A stretch of 5,173 nt of DNA, taken from contig JABJPQ010000528.1 of the NCBI GenBank assembly GCA_018663815.1, positions 1-5,173 of the forward strand, in the 5' to 3' direction. Origin of the DNA: Halobacteriovoraceae bacterium (GTDB lineage: Bacteria; Bdellovibrionota; Bacteriovoracia; Bacteriovoracales; Bacteriovoracaceae). The notes under the pieces are model-generated. The model made no database searches and was not told where the DNA came from. It worked only from the letters and a program-made list of their open reading frames with translations. Numbering within the stretch: the stretch's first letter is position 1; each line of letters opens with the position of its first letter. The position numbers were made by a program, and so were the translations under genes. Below, piece by piece: positions 5,061 to 5,173 of the stretch.

Positions 5061-5173
5061 ATGAAAATATTTTTTATGTTGTTTATTGGTATCTTTACTT
5101 TGCTGACAAGTACTTTTGCAAGCGAAAGACAATCAGTGAGAATCAATAATGATCATGCATTTTTAAGCGCATC
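5061..5173 (+). CDS. exported protein, N-terminal fragment (cut at right edge)
   Basis: Only 37 codons are visible. They begin with a classic Sec signal peptide: Lys2, a hydrophobic core of Phe, Leu and Ile from residue 3 to about 15, and a likely signal peptidase I site after STFA (Ala20), followed by Ser-Glu-Arg. The mature protein starts polar and the frame is still open at the window end. The start is ATG 5061, supported by GGAG at 5052-5055. An ATG at 5050 in another frame hits a stop after three codons. The product is therefore periplasmic, outer-membrane or secreted; too little is visible to name a family. It is divergent from the exported-protein gene at 4910. Confidence 0.72.
   Translation, partial: MKIFFMLFIGIFTLLTSTFASERQSVRINNDHAFLSA

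Overview
The window is AT-rich and densely packed. It carries seven protein genes on both strands, two of them cut by the window edges. No RNA gene, mobile element or CRISPR array was seen. Most starts have a purine-rich Shine-Dalgarno (SD) site, so this is bacterial DNA. The mix is low G+C, a menaquinone-pathway MenB of the Mycobacterium-like type, a CNG/EAG-like K+ channel, and a two-module protein with a decayed receiver and decayed HD-GYP domain. That would suit a Bdellovibrionota predator (Bacteriovorax/Halobacteriovorax-like), but this placement is inference from general resemblance, not a database match.

Layout. Positions 1-688 (minus) encode the N-terminal 229 residues of a six-helix voltage-gated-type K+ channel; the C-terminus lies off the left edge. 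Positions 689-955 are a divergent intergenic region with a hairpin that could mask the channel SD and a promoter for the next gene. Positions 956-1273 (plus) encode an unrecognised acidic 105-residue protein whose stop overlaps the stop of the convergent menB gene (1270-2175, minus). Positions 2176-2315 are a divergent promoter region. Positions 2316-3641 (plus) encode the pseudo-receiver plus pseudo-HD-GYP protein. It converges on a minus-strand pair: an exported 149-residue protein (4461-4910) followed 22 bases later by a NAT-like cysteine acyltransferase (3674-4438). Positions 4911-5060 are another divergent control region with a perfect inverted repeat. From 5061 (plus) begins a second exported protein, cut at the right edge.

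How the genes relate. Only 4910 to 3674 looks like an operon. The others sit in divergent or convergent pairs with no shared pathway: membrane ion flux, quinone synthesis, probable cyclic-dinucleotide-type signalling by a catalytically dead protein, and envelope or secreted proteins of unknown role. This is most likely an ordinary chromosomal segment. The points most worth following are the double loss of active sites in the HD-GYP-like protein, the NAT-like enzyme paired with an exported protein, and the leader structures beside the channel and the right-hand genes.
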